The translations under genes and the position numbers were made by a program. A stretch of DNA of 64,000 nucleotides. It comes from Prorocentrum cordatum (Eukaryota; Sar; Dinophyceae; Prorocentrales; Prorocentraceae). Positions within the stretch are counted from its first letter, which is position 1, and every line of letters begins with the position of its first letter. The notes under the pieces were generated by a model. The model was given only the letters and a program-made list of their open reading frames with translations, made no database searches and was not told the origin of the DNA. Positions 11,276-23,073 of the stretch are shown here, in pieces. The stretch is from assembly GCA_963575745.1 (NCBI GenBank), contig CAUYUJ010014271.1, positions 331,320 through 395,319 of the forward strand, in the 5' to 3' direction.

Positions 11276-11544
11276 GCGGCACCCCCTCGGATGCGGATTG
11301 TGTGGCCGCGCTGCCGAGGCCGCGGATATCGGGACGAACCAGAACCAAGAAGGCGCATCCATGCTAGTCGACGGTAATAGCAGGTGCCTGATTGGAGCTA
11401 CTCTTACTTTGTAGTTCAACGGGGCTCGTGGAGACTATGGGCCGACGTGGCGGAAGGTTGGTAAGGGGCAGCTGGTCATGGCTAGTTTCGGGCGCACGAA
11501 CTCGATGAGTGTCATGCCATCATGAGTGGCGCGATTTTGTCATT
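11276..11544. other. copia-2 sequence downstream of RNase H, up to the copia-1 insertion
   Basis: No coding region is recognised after the LGTK end of RNase H. The segment should continue across the copia-1 insertion into 34409-34793, where the copia-2 polypurine tract is found. Confidence 0.5.
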
Positions 11545-11774
11545 GTGTGAACTATACCCTTCTGCAGCAACACCGTTGTGACAAGCGTCCCCGCCACGCA
11601 GCGCCACTGATGGATGAGATGGATACCCCGCGATTCTTGTCTGATCATGCGAGGCGGTCGCGCTGTAGCAGTACTCAAAGGGGCCCCCCTGTGGGTATAC
11701 AAAGATCCAGAATCAGTCGCGGCACGCTTGCATCACGCTAGCACAGGGCATCCACGAGCGTGAGAGTGCCTTGC
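11545..11774 (-). repeat. 3' LTR of copia-1
   Basis: Direct repeat of 34116-34408. Shared blocks include ACACCGTTGTGA, AGCGTCCCCGCCAC.CAGCGC, TCATGCGAGGCGGTCGCG, CTGTAGCAGT.CTCAAA, GGGGCCCCCTGTGGGTA and GCTAGCACAG.GCATCCACGA. Ends are approximate; GTGTGA and CCTTGC mark the last aligned bases. Confidence 0.75.
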
Positions 11775-11844
11775 ATGGGTTCTGCCGCATGCGAAACTCA
11801 ACTCCCAGCTGGCGTGAAGAAATGTAAAGAAACAGCGCAAGAAC

Positions 11845-13545
11845 TTAAATCTGAGTCAACGTCTCACTGACGTGGCCTCCTGCTCTCCGCCTGAGCTCGC
11901 ATGCTGCTTTGTCTCGACTCCGGCTGGCTGAGTCTGCCTTGCGCCTCATCTTCGAGTCCCGCCTCATCGCCGCCTGACGGTCCTTGAACTCCTTCATCTC
12001 CGCGCTGGCGCTGATGTTGTACTTGTTGCTGTACACCGCCCGCCCGAGGACCTCGTCGTCCAGCGCATCTCCCGTGGTCAAAGGGTCTGCCAGCATCACG
12101 CTGGCGCCCGCCCAACGTAGCTCATCTCCACCCTTCGCCAGTAGCTGCTTCGGCGCCGCGAGCTCAGCGCCCGGGCGCTTGTCTTGGGGCGTGACCACGT
12201 CCTTGCTCAGGTGGTCCACCACGCTCTTGGCATCGCGCATCCACAGTGCGCGCGTGGATCTCCTTCGTCCGACTCTCCCACTCGGCAACGTGGAACTCGG
12301 GATCTCGACTCGAGCAACGCCGCCCTGAGCCAATCCGCCATCTCGGTGCTCTTGGCCAGCGCATGCGTCTCCGCAGCCAGGGTGCTCCGGCAAACGCGCT
12401 TCTCGACCTGTCTCTTCCGCTCCATGACGTACGTCTCCGCGTTGACGTTCTCGTCCAGTGGGGTCGTCAGACCAACCGCTCGCCCTTACTGGCCGCGGAA
12501 GGGCTCCGCCTCGAGGCCTGTCGTCCTCGCCGTGCTGCAGCGCGACGTCCTGGACATTCGCGCGCGCCGAGTCCTTGCTCGCGAACGCGCGTGCACTCTG
12601 CCAGTCCACATACCCTCGGCGACATATGACTTTCCAATCCGCAAGCCCGCGCGCCTGCTTCACTGCCTCGTTGCGCGGGAACAAGTCGCTCACGGCCGGC
12701 GACGCGAAAGATAGATCCAGTCTTGTCTGTCTCTGCAACTATGATCGACTTCCGTAGCGCCCATGTAGCATGGAAATCTCGGCTGGCGTACATGCTGCAT
12801 CCCGTTGTCGCTTCCTGTTCGGTGCGATCTGGATATGGGTGATGTTCTTGGCGCGCTACTTCTGCTCAATCTCCACGGTTCTGTCGCTGCTCTGCTCGAT
12901 CGTCTTGCCAACGTGCTGGCGCTTCAGCACCGCGTCCTTTTCAAATTCCACGAGGCTCTTGAGAGTCTCGAGGCTATCCTCGCAGTGCTCGCCGTAGCCC
13001 GCCATCAAAATGTCGTCGACGCACATCGTGCACATGCCGACCAGCTCTCCTTCATGCCACGGGTAGAACAGCGCCTGGCCCAAGGTACTCATCTTCCAAT
13101 TGCTGGTGAGAAGACTCTTGCACGCCTTCTTCCACCACCCGCGCGCGGCGTCGCCCCCGCGATTGATCGGGGCATTCGCACGCAGCAGCGATCCTTCAGG
13201 AAGAGAAGTGCCGGGTATGCCACCAGACGGTGGCCTAAGGTATAGCTCGCGATCGGTGACGCCCCCCTGCAAGTAGGCGCTCTTGGCGCCCATCTTCCGT
13301 GCCGCGCGAGCTGGCCCATCGCGACCTCCTCCACCTGATGCTGCCCAGTCCAGTGCCCTGCGCTGGGCCAGGAGGCCCCCAGTTGGCGCGCCTCGCCGGT
13401 AGTTGGAGTCCTTCTCCAGATTACCCAGCACTAAAAGTCTCGCCTTCAACTTGACGGGGAGGTTGTTCTCGTCCGTGCGCATCGCCTCGCTCTTGTCTGT
13501 GAGTACGAATCGCGTCGGCACCGCCTGCGCATGCCGCGGCAATCC
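11845..13545 (-). pseudogene. copia-1 reverse transcriptase and RNase H
   Basis: RT frame 13542-12856: KLKARLLVLGNLEKDSNYRR, APTGG, GAKSAYLQGGVTDRELYLRP, STLGQALFYPW and the catalytic MCVDDILMAGYG, the copia form of YVDD (about 13000-13030). RNase H then follows in other frames, with CRSTLAAETHALAKSTEMAD (about 12330-12400), AKSVVDHLSKDVVTPQDKR (about 12170-12230) and MLADPLTT near its end. It is interrupted by at least two frameshifts. The known role is copying element RNA into DNA in the cytoplasmic particle; this copy is broken. Confidence 0.82.
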
Positions 13546-14560
13546 CCAGGCCTGCTTCGCGCTGAGGATCTCAATTTCTGCTTCTTGGCCTCATCGAGCG
13601 CTTCCTTCAAATTCTTCGGGATCTCTCGCTCCTCGAGCTCGCGCCGTCCAGGCTTGCACTTGCGTGTCCCGAGCTGCTTCTCCAGAGTCTTGCTAAAGGG
13701 CATGCCTTCAGCCTTCGCCGCGCGCGCCATCTCGATATGTTCGCTGCGCTCGGTCAAGACACGGATCCGCGGCTGGTCGCGCGCCTCGTAATTCGGGCCC
13801 TCCGAGACGGGCGCCGTCTTGGCCTCCAGTTCTTCCTGGCGCCGCGCATGTAAGCGTCGACGCCGCGCCAGCCAGCGCGCGTCCGCATCGAAGGAAATCT
13901 GCCTCTTCTGACCACCGACCTCGCCCAGCAATAGAGGACGCATCTTGCCCTCACCGGTCGAGCTCCCGCCCCCTGTCGTCGGTCGCGTCGGCGCCTGGAT
14001 CCTCCTGTCCGCTCGGTTGCTTGTCCTCGCTCTCGTTCCTGTCATCAATATCCACTGGTGCCGCCGCGATCGGTGCATCCGACTTCTCCGACTTATCTTC
14101 GGCGTCCGTCTGCTCCTCCCTCTCCTTGGTCTCCACGGGGAACGTCGGCCTCCAACGTAAAACCGCGTAGGTGACCCATGTGCGATGCTCTGCGCCGACC
14201 TCATTCGCCACGTCCCCTGGGAGATTCCAGGCGAGGATCTCTTCCGGCGTCGCCCAGCAAAGCTGCTCCGTCGCCGCGAGGATCTGCTGCCCCTGGTAAT
14301 TCAACCAGATGCTGTGGCCCTGAGGCCGCCCAGCGTCGCCGCCTGGAACGTCGTGGCCAATCGCCCTGCGCGCGCCGTGCCAGCGGCCAACCGCTGGGCG
14401 CTGACTCTTTAGTGGGCGCTGCTTGCGGTAAAAGTGCACGAGGCTTTCTGGTTGCCACGGTCCTCTCACCGGCCGACTGCGGGCCAACATCGCTCGCCCA
14501 ATGCGGTCGCCGCTGTCCACTTCGATAAGCGTCTTGCGCGCCGCATCTCTCAGCGCCACC
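13546..14560 (-). pseudogene. copia-1 integrase C-terminal domain and linker to RT
   Basis: The frame from 14559 begins VALRDAARKTLIEVDSGDRI and continues through PWQPESLVHFYRKQ, GRWHGARRAIGHDVPGGD and LAATEQLCWATPEEILAW, the SH3-like integrase tail of this copia lineage, then an acidic linker (EDKSEKSD, SEDKQPSGQED). The 5' side is cut exactly at the DNA-transposon terminus; the missing upstream half is at 29438-30415. Reading across the excised insert keeps the frame. Confidence 0.8.
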
Positions 14561-14562
14561 TA

Positions 14563-14632
14563 CCCTGAGGTCCAACCGGACTATTTTTTAGTCCCGACCC
14601 TCAACATAACAACCGGACTATTTTTCTAGTCC
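14563..14632 (+). repeat. Left terminal inverted repeat with two subterminal hairpins
   Basis: The outer 11 bp CCCTGAGGTCC is followed by hairpin 1 GGACTATTTTTTAGTCC (14578-14594) and hairpin 2 GGACTATTTTTCTAGTCC (14615-14632). Over the first 32 bp, 27 positions match the inverted right end. These are candidate transposase-binding sites. Confidence 0.85.
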
Positions 14633-14985
14633 CCGACATGTGAAATATACCAAACATGTTGTTTTAGGCTAGTTCTAGAACTTGAGCGCCCGCCAAGCGC
14701 GTCGACTTATACCTGGATGCGTTTTCTCGTTTCGATATCACAAAACATCATCAATGGCACTCAACATCATCATGATCACCCTCCTCCTCCTCCTCCTCCC
14801 CCTCCTCCTCCCCACCCTCCTCCTCCGGTTCTGCGCAGCTCTCGCCCTGGCGCCGCGCATTCGTTTTAAACAGATGCAACAGTCTCAAAAGAAACGCGGA
14901 TACGATCGCGCCAGGATGCGCATCCTTGTTCATTATCTCGTTGATAGCCGTTTTGGTTTCGAGTTCTTGTGGCGTGGCACGGAGG

Positions 14986-17808
14986 ATGCCCAAGAAAGGC
15001 GCCACGGCCGCGAAGCGGCCCCCGTCCGACGCCAATGCCGACGCGCTGCTCTCCATATGGAATCGGCATATGACGGTGGATGGGTTGCCCAGGGGATTAT
15101 CCAAAGGACGGCGAGAGAAGGAGGGAGAGGAGGAGGAGGAGGAGGAGGAGGAGGAGGAGGAAGAGGGGGAAGAGGAGGATGAGGAGGAGAATGAGGAGGA
15201 GGAGGACGAGGAGAGGGAGGAGGTGGAGGAGGAGAGATGGGAGGGGGAGGAGGAGGAGGAGGAGGAGGAGGAGGAGGAGAGGAGGAGGAGGAGGAGGAGG
15301 AGGAGGAGAGAGGAGGGAGGAGGAGGAGGAGGAAAGGAGGAGGAGGATGAGGAGGAGAATGAGGAGGAGGAGGACGAGGAGAGGGAGGAGGTGGAGGAGG
15401 AGAGAGGAGGGAGGAGGGAAAGCAGGTGGGAGGGGGAGGAGGAGGAGGAGGAGGAGGAGGAGGAGGAGGAGGAGGAGGAGGAGGAGGAGGAAGAGGGGAA
15501 GAAGGAGGAGGGAGAAAAGGAGGAGGATCAGCCCAGGTTGGAGTACACAACCAACTTGCAGGAGGACATGGACAAGGAGAAGCTCGTGAAATGGCAGGCC
15601 ATGCTTTCGGAGACCATGAAGACGCTCAAGGCTGGCGGGGTCTCGCAGAGCATGGCCGAGGACCCCCCGTTCCAAACCCTTTATCTCTGACCAGAAGGCG
15701 GAGGAGGAGGAGGAGGCGGAGGAGAAGGAGGAGGAGGATGAAGAGGAGGAGGAGGAGGAGGAGGAGGAGGAGGAGGGAGGAGGAGGAGGAGGAGGAGGAG
15801 GAGGAGAGGAGGATAAGGATAAGAGAGGAGGAGGAAGAGGAGGAACAGGAGGGGCCTTTGGGTTTGACCATCTTTGGATCGCGCCCCAAAGGAAGTGATG
15901 CTCCGCGTCGCGACCATGCGCGAAGACGCGTGGAAGCTCGCGGACGCCAAGGTCGACTGGGCGCACGAACAGTCCTGGATGATTCGAGCGATGATTCGGC
16001 ATTGCTCCAAGGCGTTGTCGAGGCCGTGTGGCATGAAACGTGATGAGGAAGGAAGAGGAAGGGAGGAGGAGGAGGAGGAGGAGGAAGAGGAGGAGGAGGA
16101 GGGCGGGAGGGGGAAAGGATGAGGGAGGAGGAGGATAGGATGAGGGAGGAAGGAAGAAGGGAGGAGGAGGAGGGAGGAAGGGAGGAAGGAGGAATGGAGG
16201 ACCTGACCTCACCAGGGATCCGCCTCCGAAGTGGGCGGCGGACGCGTTCGGTGATGAGGATGGCGAGGACATGGGGCAAACTGGACGGCCTCATGTCCCT
16301 TCCCGTCATAACGCCGACCTCTTTGTCCTCGTCTGCCCCGTCCTTGGTCAAGGCCAGGACGAGGAAGACAGGGCGAAGAGGTCGACGAATGGCGGGTGGG
16401 GATGGGGAGGAGGAACGGATGAGCCCGACCCCCAGGAGGAACCGTGCCCGAAGAGAGCTCGGCCAGCGGCGGCGGCATCCTCGGCTGGTTCATCGAGTCG
16501 GCTCGCGCACGTCGACGTCAAGGAGGGTTGGAAACTCGGCTTTGAGAAAGAGCTCCAGGCGCCGACGCTCAAAACTGTCAGCACGCTGCCCATCCCGTCT
16601 GCCCTGCCCCCCCCCTCCCCTGGATCCAGGACCGCCCAAGACCGTGGGGCAAAGCAGACCAAATGGGCACCGTGCTGAAAGTGTTACGCGTCGGCGCAAG
16701 GCTGCCTGGAGAATCAAGGATTCCGACGGCACGAACGCCCAACCAGAATACGCCACCATCAAGAAAACTGCCGACGGTCCCGTGGCAACATGGCCAGACG
16801 GTTTCCTGTGGAAGGTCGGGGGCCAACGCATGCATCCATGGGCCAATAACCGAACCCAACAGTAAACTGAATGTCGAATGACACAGTGTAGATGCAGGAC
16901 TGGCGAGGGGTGTGGGGAAGGAGAAGAGGGGAGGGAGACGAGGGGAGGGAGGATCGGAAGGATGCTGGAGGAAGGAATGAGGATGAGGTTTTTCGCACTT
17001 CTCGAAGGTTGCGGGCCTCGAGGCTGACGATGCGAGCCTTGCCGATGCTGCAGTTCCAGCCGCAGCTACGCTCTTGTGGGAGGGCTCCAAAGGCGACGCG
17101 AAGGTCAAGGTGACCGTCGTGAACAACCACAAGCAGGCCAAGCAGTGGATTGTGATCTGGGAGGGGTCCTCGCAGCGTTCTCAGCTCGTCGTGAAGGGGC
17201 CCGAGGAGATTCAGAAGTACAAGGACTTCTTCGTCTCGCAGGCCAAGTTGTTCGCGGCGGGCTCCATCGACAAAGATGGCATCGAGGACAGCAAACGGAA
17301 ATGGGTCAAGGAGAACACGAAGGCGATGGCGACCCTGAAGCGTCCAGCAGCAGCAAAGCCCGCTGGTGGTGCAGGCGATGCCGACGCTGAGGTCCCTGCG
17401 AACGACCCTCAGGAAGATCAGGATGATGAGGAGGACTCCCAGGGTTCCGGTTCTGGAGATGATGGCGAACACGACGGTGAAACTGAAGACGGCGGCGACG
17501 CAGGTGATGAGCACACCGTCCTGCGAAGGCCTGCCGCTGTGACGCCACCGACGCCAGCGCCCAACGCCCCGAGTGTGCCCGCAGAGAGCCCGAAGGCTGA
17601 GTCTGCAGCGATCCCGAAGGCTCAGTCTGCAGCGATCCCGAAGGCTCAGTCTGCAGCGATCCCGAAGGCTCAGTCTGCGATCCCGAAAGCTGCGAAGTCT
17701 GTACCGTCGACTCCGCCGCCGAGGGCTCCGAGGGAGCTCGTGCAGGATGCGCCGTCACCGACGCATATCCCCGAGTGTGATCCCATCCCAGAGTCCGCGT
17801 TCGGGTGA
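14986..17808 (+). CDS. Transposon gene A: multi-exon acidic, KRPAA-rich protein
   Basis: I do not recognise a named family. The proposed first exon starts at the ATG at 14986 (MPKKGATAAKRPPSDANADA) and runs to about 15110. Further exon-like blocks are 15536-15670 (LEYTTNLQEDMDKEKLVKWQ), about 15895-16040 (VMLRVATMREDAWKLADAKV, DWAHEQSWMIRAMIRHCSKA), about 16216-16580 (DPPPKWAADAFGDEDGED, PCPKRARPAAAASSAGSSSR), about 16690-16820 (RRRKAAWRIKDSDGTNAQPE) and 17005-17808 (WEGSKGDAKVKVTVVNNHKQ, MATLKRPAAAKPAGG), ending in TGA. The C-terminal part has basic KRPAA nuclear-signal-like motifs, an acidic D/E tract and about four AIPKAQS repeats. The spaces between blocks are GGA-rich introns; exact splice sites are uncertain. 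A DNA-binding or partner role in transposition is only a guess from context. Confidence 0.5.
15115..15530 (+). repeat. GGA/GAG purine tract forming intron 1 of gene A
   Basis: About 400 bp of almost pure purine, with a 60-70-bp block (GAGGAGGAGGACGAGGAGAG) repeated near 15200 and 15370. Similar but shorter tracts fill the gaps at 15700-15850, 16050-16200 and 16905-16980, so they appear confined to introns of this gene. Confidence 0.85.
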
Positions 17809-18570
17809 AATATTCAGCCGAATGCACGTGGCTGGTCAGGCCAATGTGACCCGTCAGCGCTGCCGTCCTGGCCGCGCGCACACGGCCGAGCCCCTGCGCT
17901 CGCTGTTTTGATGCTTTCTCGTGGCGGTCACGTGGCGGCCCTCTTACCTCATTAATTGGTGGGCGGCCCCATGGAGGGGCGCAGGGTAGGGGGGGAGGAG
18001 ATGAGGGGACAGGCGCAGGAGGAGGAGCAGGAGCAGGAGAAGGAGGAGGAGCAGGAGGAGGAGGAAGCAATATTGTTTCAGACATGCATGGCGCATCTGT
18101 CTCACGCTCGGTGAGATCGAGCGGCCGATCTGGCCTCGCCTATTCGGCTGTCCGAGCTGCGCGACAGAGGCGGCGGGCTATTGCGCCAAGCAGTGCCTTT
18201 TTTCGCGAACGCCTGTGGAGTCAGAAGCAACGAGCTGAAACACACCCTGTCATGGCGAATGTTCGAATCAAACGACCCGTGGTGTTAGTCACCGAGCCAT
18301 GGAAACTCGAGCAGCCAACGAATGCAAGTATCAGTGATAGTATGTTTGATGTCGGTTTAAACCTCCTCGTCGCAACACGATGTCGTGAATGTTAGCGGTG
18401 CTTCGCAAGGGGAAACAACATATATGCTCGCCCCTGCCCCCTCCCCACAGAGCCAAACCAGACCTCCAGATATCGGTTCTCCGTGTAGAATTCTGGCTCG
18501 AGCGCGCCATCTGTTCGGACTCGCGAGAGGGGTCTTCGCCAGTGCGTCCTGAAGCATTCGCAGTGGAGCG

Positions 18571-21500
18571 ATGTCCGCATCCGACGCCGCTGCAGGCGAT
18601 CACGCTGGATCCACGGAGGTGGACGCGCTCACGCAGGCGACGCAGCATTCACATCGTCCCATCGAGCTCGATGGGAGCGGCTCGCAGTCAGCGTCTGTGG
18701 ACACCGCCGCGGCCACCATTCCCGCGGCCCTGCCGAACCTGAACGGTGGGAACTGCTTGCAGGTCTCAGCTCAGCCGTTGTCGCAAGACACACTCATGGA
18801 GATCATCCGCAAGCAAGAGGAGGCGCTCCGCCAGATGAAGGAGCAGATGGCCCAGGGGCAGCGAGACCAGCAGTCTCAGCCGCCCATGCAGATTGAGGGC
18901 TCGGCGAACGTTGCCCACCAAGCCCCCCCGCAGCCACCTTCGCCTCTGCAGCAGGTCGAGGTCGTCGAAGTGCAGGACTCCAGCCCCGAGAGCAACGGTG
19001 TCGAGCAGAACTTACCGACCGATGACGAGGAGCTGCTGCGGGCGATGGACGAGTCTGCCAAGAGCGAGGCCGAGAAGGTTGAGCAGGAGGAGAAGCTCCG
19101 TCAGGACATGAATATGGCTATCAAGCTCTCGGAGGAGGATGCGAGGAAGAAGGGGATCGAGGTGCCAGCAGACCGCGACCCAGAGGCAGCCGCGTCCACG
19201 GACCCGCAGGGGAGCAAGGTCTCACGCTTGCCGCAGCCAGAGCCAGCTAGCTCGGCAGGTTCGAGTGCGTCAGGCCAGTGCCAGGACGCTCAGGGGCCGC
19301 CGACGGCGAGCCAGGTCGAGGAGCTGCTGCAGAAGGCGGTCGCCGAGCAGAGGGAGCGCCAGCTGGAGGCCCAGGAGCAGGTGAGCGCGGGCGGCTCCAA
19401 GCGGGAGCGGCAGCCCGTGACCCCGCCACCAGCGCCCCAGAAGGATCGATGGGAAATAATGCAACACTCTGATGTCAGGGAAAGGCGAAGGAAGGAGGAT
19501 ATGAGGAGGAAATTGCCGCCTCACCGAACCTCACCGCCCAGCGGTGAGGTTCGGTGAGGTCCAGCGGTGAGGTTCGGTGAGGCGGTGAGCCAGCAGTTTT
19601 TGGGCGACCCCCAGAAAGGAGATCCCCCCGGCAGATTTGGAGACGTTGCCGTTCGAGACGCCGCCCAAGACCAGGAAGGATCACTTCTTGGCGCTGCAAG
19701 CTCGGATGAACAAGGTCGAGGACCGCCAGGTAGGATCAACTATCCCACCGACGCTGACAATTAAGCTCACTGCCAGCGGTGAGGCGTGGTGATGTGGCGA
19801 GGCTGCCGTCAGAACGGAGCTCGCAACCATCAGTCTCCAACGTCTCGCCGCTGTCGGTAGGCTTCGGTATGAGTGAGAATGCATGATCCCCCCTTTTGTA
19901 ATGTGTAGGGAGCTCAGGGGGGTGCACGAATGCGTTCATTGGCATTTGGATCTCGAGAGGACCAGCTGACACTCTCGGGCAAGGTCGACGAGCTGGCGAC
20001 CCACGCCATGCTGATGGAGTGCCTCCATTCCGACGAGCTCGGCAGCCTTGTCGAGGAGAGAGGCTTCACCGTCGAGAGCATGGATGCCAAGCACTGCGCC
20101 GTGAAGTTCGGCAGCGACGCGAAGGTCGACATGCCAGGCCAGGAGGAGGCAGTGGATGCAGCCATGGACAAGGCGCTCGACGAGCTTGACACCAGCCAGT
20201 GGAACCCGAAGGCCCAAGCAGAACACCAACTGTGGCAGCGGACTCGGGCTTCAGGTTTCAACTTCAACGCGAATGGGGCCAAGGGGAACCCGATGGCCAG
20301 TCGTTTCAGGCGGGCGTGCGAGAAGGATCCTGACGGCCTCGGCGCTGACTACAAGGCGAAGGAGGGGGACACTGATGAGGCCGCGGCGTTCCGTGCCAAG
20401 TGGGCCCGCGAGAAGTACGGCAACTACCGCGAGGGCAAGATCAAGAGGGAGACGTACACCAAGACGTCGTGGAAGCAGGGCCAATACATCCCAATTGGTA
20501 GAGTTGCGCATCTGGAAGGAGGTGGAGTTCTGGGATGGTTGCAGGCCACCGCTACAGGAGAATGGGGGAGGAGGAGGAGGACGAGGAGGAGGAGGATGAG
20601 GAGGAGGAGGAAGAGAAGGAGGAGGAGGAGGAGGAGAAGGAGGAGGAGGAGGAGGATAATATAAGATAAGACACGCTTGCGACCCATGTGCTTGTGACCT
20701 CTCTACACAGTGCAAAAAAGAAGAGCGGCCTTGTACTGCAAGAGGATCTGCGTCCGCTGTCTGTCGACATCGGTAGTCGGTCGCTCTGCAGGGGGATTCC
20801 ACTGGCCACATGCGGGGACCCCTGATGGGAGAACCTTGGGGCCCCGCCGAGGCACCATCTGTCCTGCAAAGCACTGAGAGGCGACGAGTAAACCCCTCAA
20901 AGAGTAAGTGAAGCAACGCAAAGTCGAAGCCCGTCGTGGTCTGGGCTATGTCCTGCAGACGGTCATACGAACTCGCCGACATTGGATTGTACTGCAACGC
21001 TGAAACTCCTTGAAGCCTGCTCATGATAACGCTGCTGATGGCCAGCAGCGACCGCGAGTACCACTTCACCCAAGACGATTCAATCATCAAGAGAAGGACA
21101 TTGGGGCTGCGAGGGCTACAGTGAGGCATTCGAGCAGGCGTGGATCAAGTAGCAAGAGTGGGCATCGGACGATGTGGAGTCTGCGGTCACGAAGAGGCGC
21201 CGCCTGGAAGGGCGCATGGGCACGCAGGCTGAGGGTCCAGCGCTCGCTGCGTCGGCACCCGTGGAGGACAAGGGCAATGCTGCAGTCGCGGGAGCTGGAG
21301 TGGACAAGTCGAAGACCGTCCCCATCGAGGAGGAAGCACGCACGAGCACGAAGCGGCACGCAAGTAGCAAGGAGACGGGTAGCGGCGCACCTGAGCCAGA
21401 GCCTGCAACCAAGAAGCCAAAGAGAGCAACTAAAGGTCAACATGCTCAGGCTCCACCAGAACCCAGAGCGGCGGACTCGATCAAGGAGCTCATGGTTGCC

Positions 21501-21839
21501 GCCAAGAAGACGATCAGCAAGTACCAGCAGTGCTTGAGCCAGTGTATCACGATCGAGAGGAGCATCAACAAGGACCCGAAGTGGAAGTGGGGCTCGACCG
21601 ACAGCGACGCCCAGAATCTCCTCGCTGACTACGACAAGATGAACGAGTTCCTGGCCCAGGAGAGCAACGTGAATCGGCTCATCACCGAGGACCTCGGCAA
21701 GGTGCGCAAGAGCCTCGGCGACCTCGACTTCTCGGCGGCGCTCCAGAAGCTCCAGACATTGGACGTAATGGTTCAGGGCCTGATGACTCTCTCGGGAACG
21801 GTGCAGGAGATCTTTGCTGTGAAGTGCAGCAAGCACTAA
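18571..21839 (+). CDS. Transposon gene B: multi-exon protein with two UIM-like motifs
   Basis: Exon 1 starts at ATG 18571 (MSASDAAAGDHAGSTEVDAL) and runs to about 19460. Residues 72-100 are predicted to form a helix or coil (DTLMEIIRKQEEALRQMKEQ). Residues 152-167 (DEELLRAMDESAKSE) and 171-191 (QEEKLRQDMNMAIKLSEEDA) fit the ubiquitin-interacting motif pattern of acidic, Leu, Ala, Ser, Glu. Exon 2 is about 19635-19732 (LETLPFETPPKTRKDHFLAL), ending at a CAG|GTAGG donor. Exon 3, about 19960-20520, ends with FRAKWAREKYGNYREGKIKR and QGQYIPIGRVAHLEGG. A further exon-like stretch at about 21045-21839 ends in KWKWGSTDSDAQNLLADYDK and EIFAVKCSKH, then TAA. A TAG at about 21149 in that stretch may be real damage or lie in an intron. 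I recall this protein type as common in dinoflagellates, with no assigned function. Confidence 0.55.
19519..19559. repeat. Perfect 19-bp hairpin in an intron of gene B
   Basis: CCTCACCGAACCTCACCGC, a CCA loop, then the exact inverse GCGGTGAGGTTCGGTGAGG. The right arm is repeated once more downstream (19563-19581). It belongs to the CTCACCG hairpin family also seen at 22158-22340 and 26349-26387. Confidence 0.9.
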
Positions 21840-23073
21840 TGAAGTGGCCAGCGCTGGCTACTTCGTTTTCAAGAGGCGCCGACGAGAGTCTGCGCTAGTG
21901 CTCGAGCCATCTTCTCTTTGACAATGGGGGAGGGAGGAGGGAGAGGGAAGAGGGAGGAGAGGAGGTGGTGGAGGAGAGGGAAGGGAGGAAAAGAGGAGAG
22001 AGTAGGGAAATCCAATGCAGGGTGAGGGTGCTAGGGGAGGGGAAGGGTCGGGCAGAGTCGATTGAGCCGAAGCGGAGGTGGAAATCAGACTTTTTTGAAA
22101 TTCGGGCTGCGCGCACACAGAATCAACGAAATCTCGCTGAAATCTGGACCGTCCGAAGGCTCACCGCTACCGGTGAGCCCCCCCCCCCTCACCGCCTACC
22201 GGTGAGGTTCGGTGACCCGGTGAGCCAACCACAAAACCTGTAAAAACACATGGTTTCCTGCAACCGGTGAGCCGGTGAGCCCCCCCCCAACCCCACTCAG
22301 AGGGCTCACCGCTGAGCGGTGAGATCCGGTGAGCCTCGGGATTTTCGGGGATCTTTGAAAATTTCTCGAGATTTCAATTTGTTTCTTGCGTTTTCTGGAC
22401 ATTCGCTTGAAATCTTCAGGTTTTCCAAGGTAGAGGCGTGCCCGAGGTCTGATTACATCAGCCGTAGTGCGAATCATCCTTGTCGAGCTTCCGCACGGCC
22501 GTTGTTTTCGCGCGGCAACTTGTGCATCTCGCGCTGTCACGCTTCTTTTCTTAGCTGGACATCTGCCAGGGGCTGGCTGTCATGTGACGCCCAGAGTCAC
22601 GCAGGTTGAAGGCCCGAGGAGGGAAGCAGAGTTGAACTTTAGGGAAGGGGAGGGGCACGAGATTGCTCGAACAGATGTCTGGCAACTCGATCACACGCGT
22701 TGCAGGCTGATTCTGCGTGGCGCTTATAATTTGTACGTTTGTTCACGGCGCAAGAGTGCCACGAGCGGCTAGTTCAGTTCGGGGTTCCTAGAAGTGAATC
22801 TAGGATTGGCGCTACACTATTGGCCAAACACAATAGATCGTTGTGCACCGAGTCACGTCGTTTAAAGTTCGGGGGGACGTTGCAAAAAAAACAGCAATTG
22901 TTCGGTAGGTCACGCTAGAGGGGGGTCGGGCAGGCACAGACACGCCAAACATATTTAACATCAAACAGACTGGTGATGTCGATCTGTCGTCGGCGGCCCG
23001 TCGCAACACCGAAAGGAGTGTCGGCCCAAGCGTTGCTAATTGTAGGCGCCATATTTTTTTGGCATCGTAATAC
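21840..23073. other. Spacer between transposon genes B and C, with purine tract and CTCACCG hairpins
   Basis: No gene is seen. It holds a GGGA-rich tract (21925-22040), a cluster of CTCACCG/CGGTGAG palindromes (22158-22345) and about 700 bp of mixed sequence that should include the gene C promoter. No TATA-like element stands out, as is usual in dinoflagellates. Confidence 0.6.
22158..22345. repeat. Cluster of CTCACCG / CGGTGAG hairpins
   Basis: GGCTCACCG-CTAC-CGGTGAGCC (22158-22179) is a perfect 9-bp stem. CTCACCGC-TGA-GCGGTGAG (about 22304-22322) is a perfect 8-bp stem. Further CGGTGAG words lie between them, separated by two C-runs. Confidence 0.85.

Noticed and set aside
14933-15690. Poly-Glu, poly-Arg and poly-Pro proteins across GGA/TCC tracts here and at 2.8, 28.9, 36.2, 48.5 and 49.3 kb
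   Set aside because: These are translations of microsatellites; every frame on both strands is open there.
18240-18270. tRNA B-box-like GTTCGAATC
   Set aside because: No A-box, acceptor stem or cloverleaf could be formed around it.
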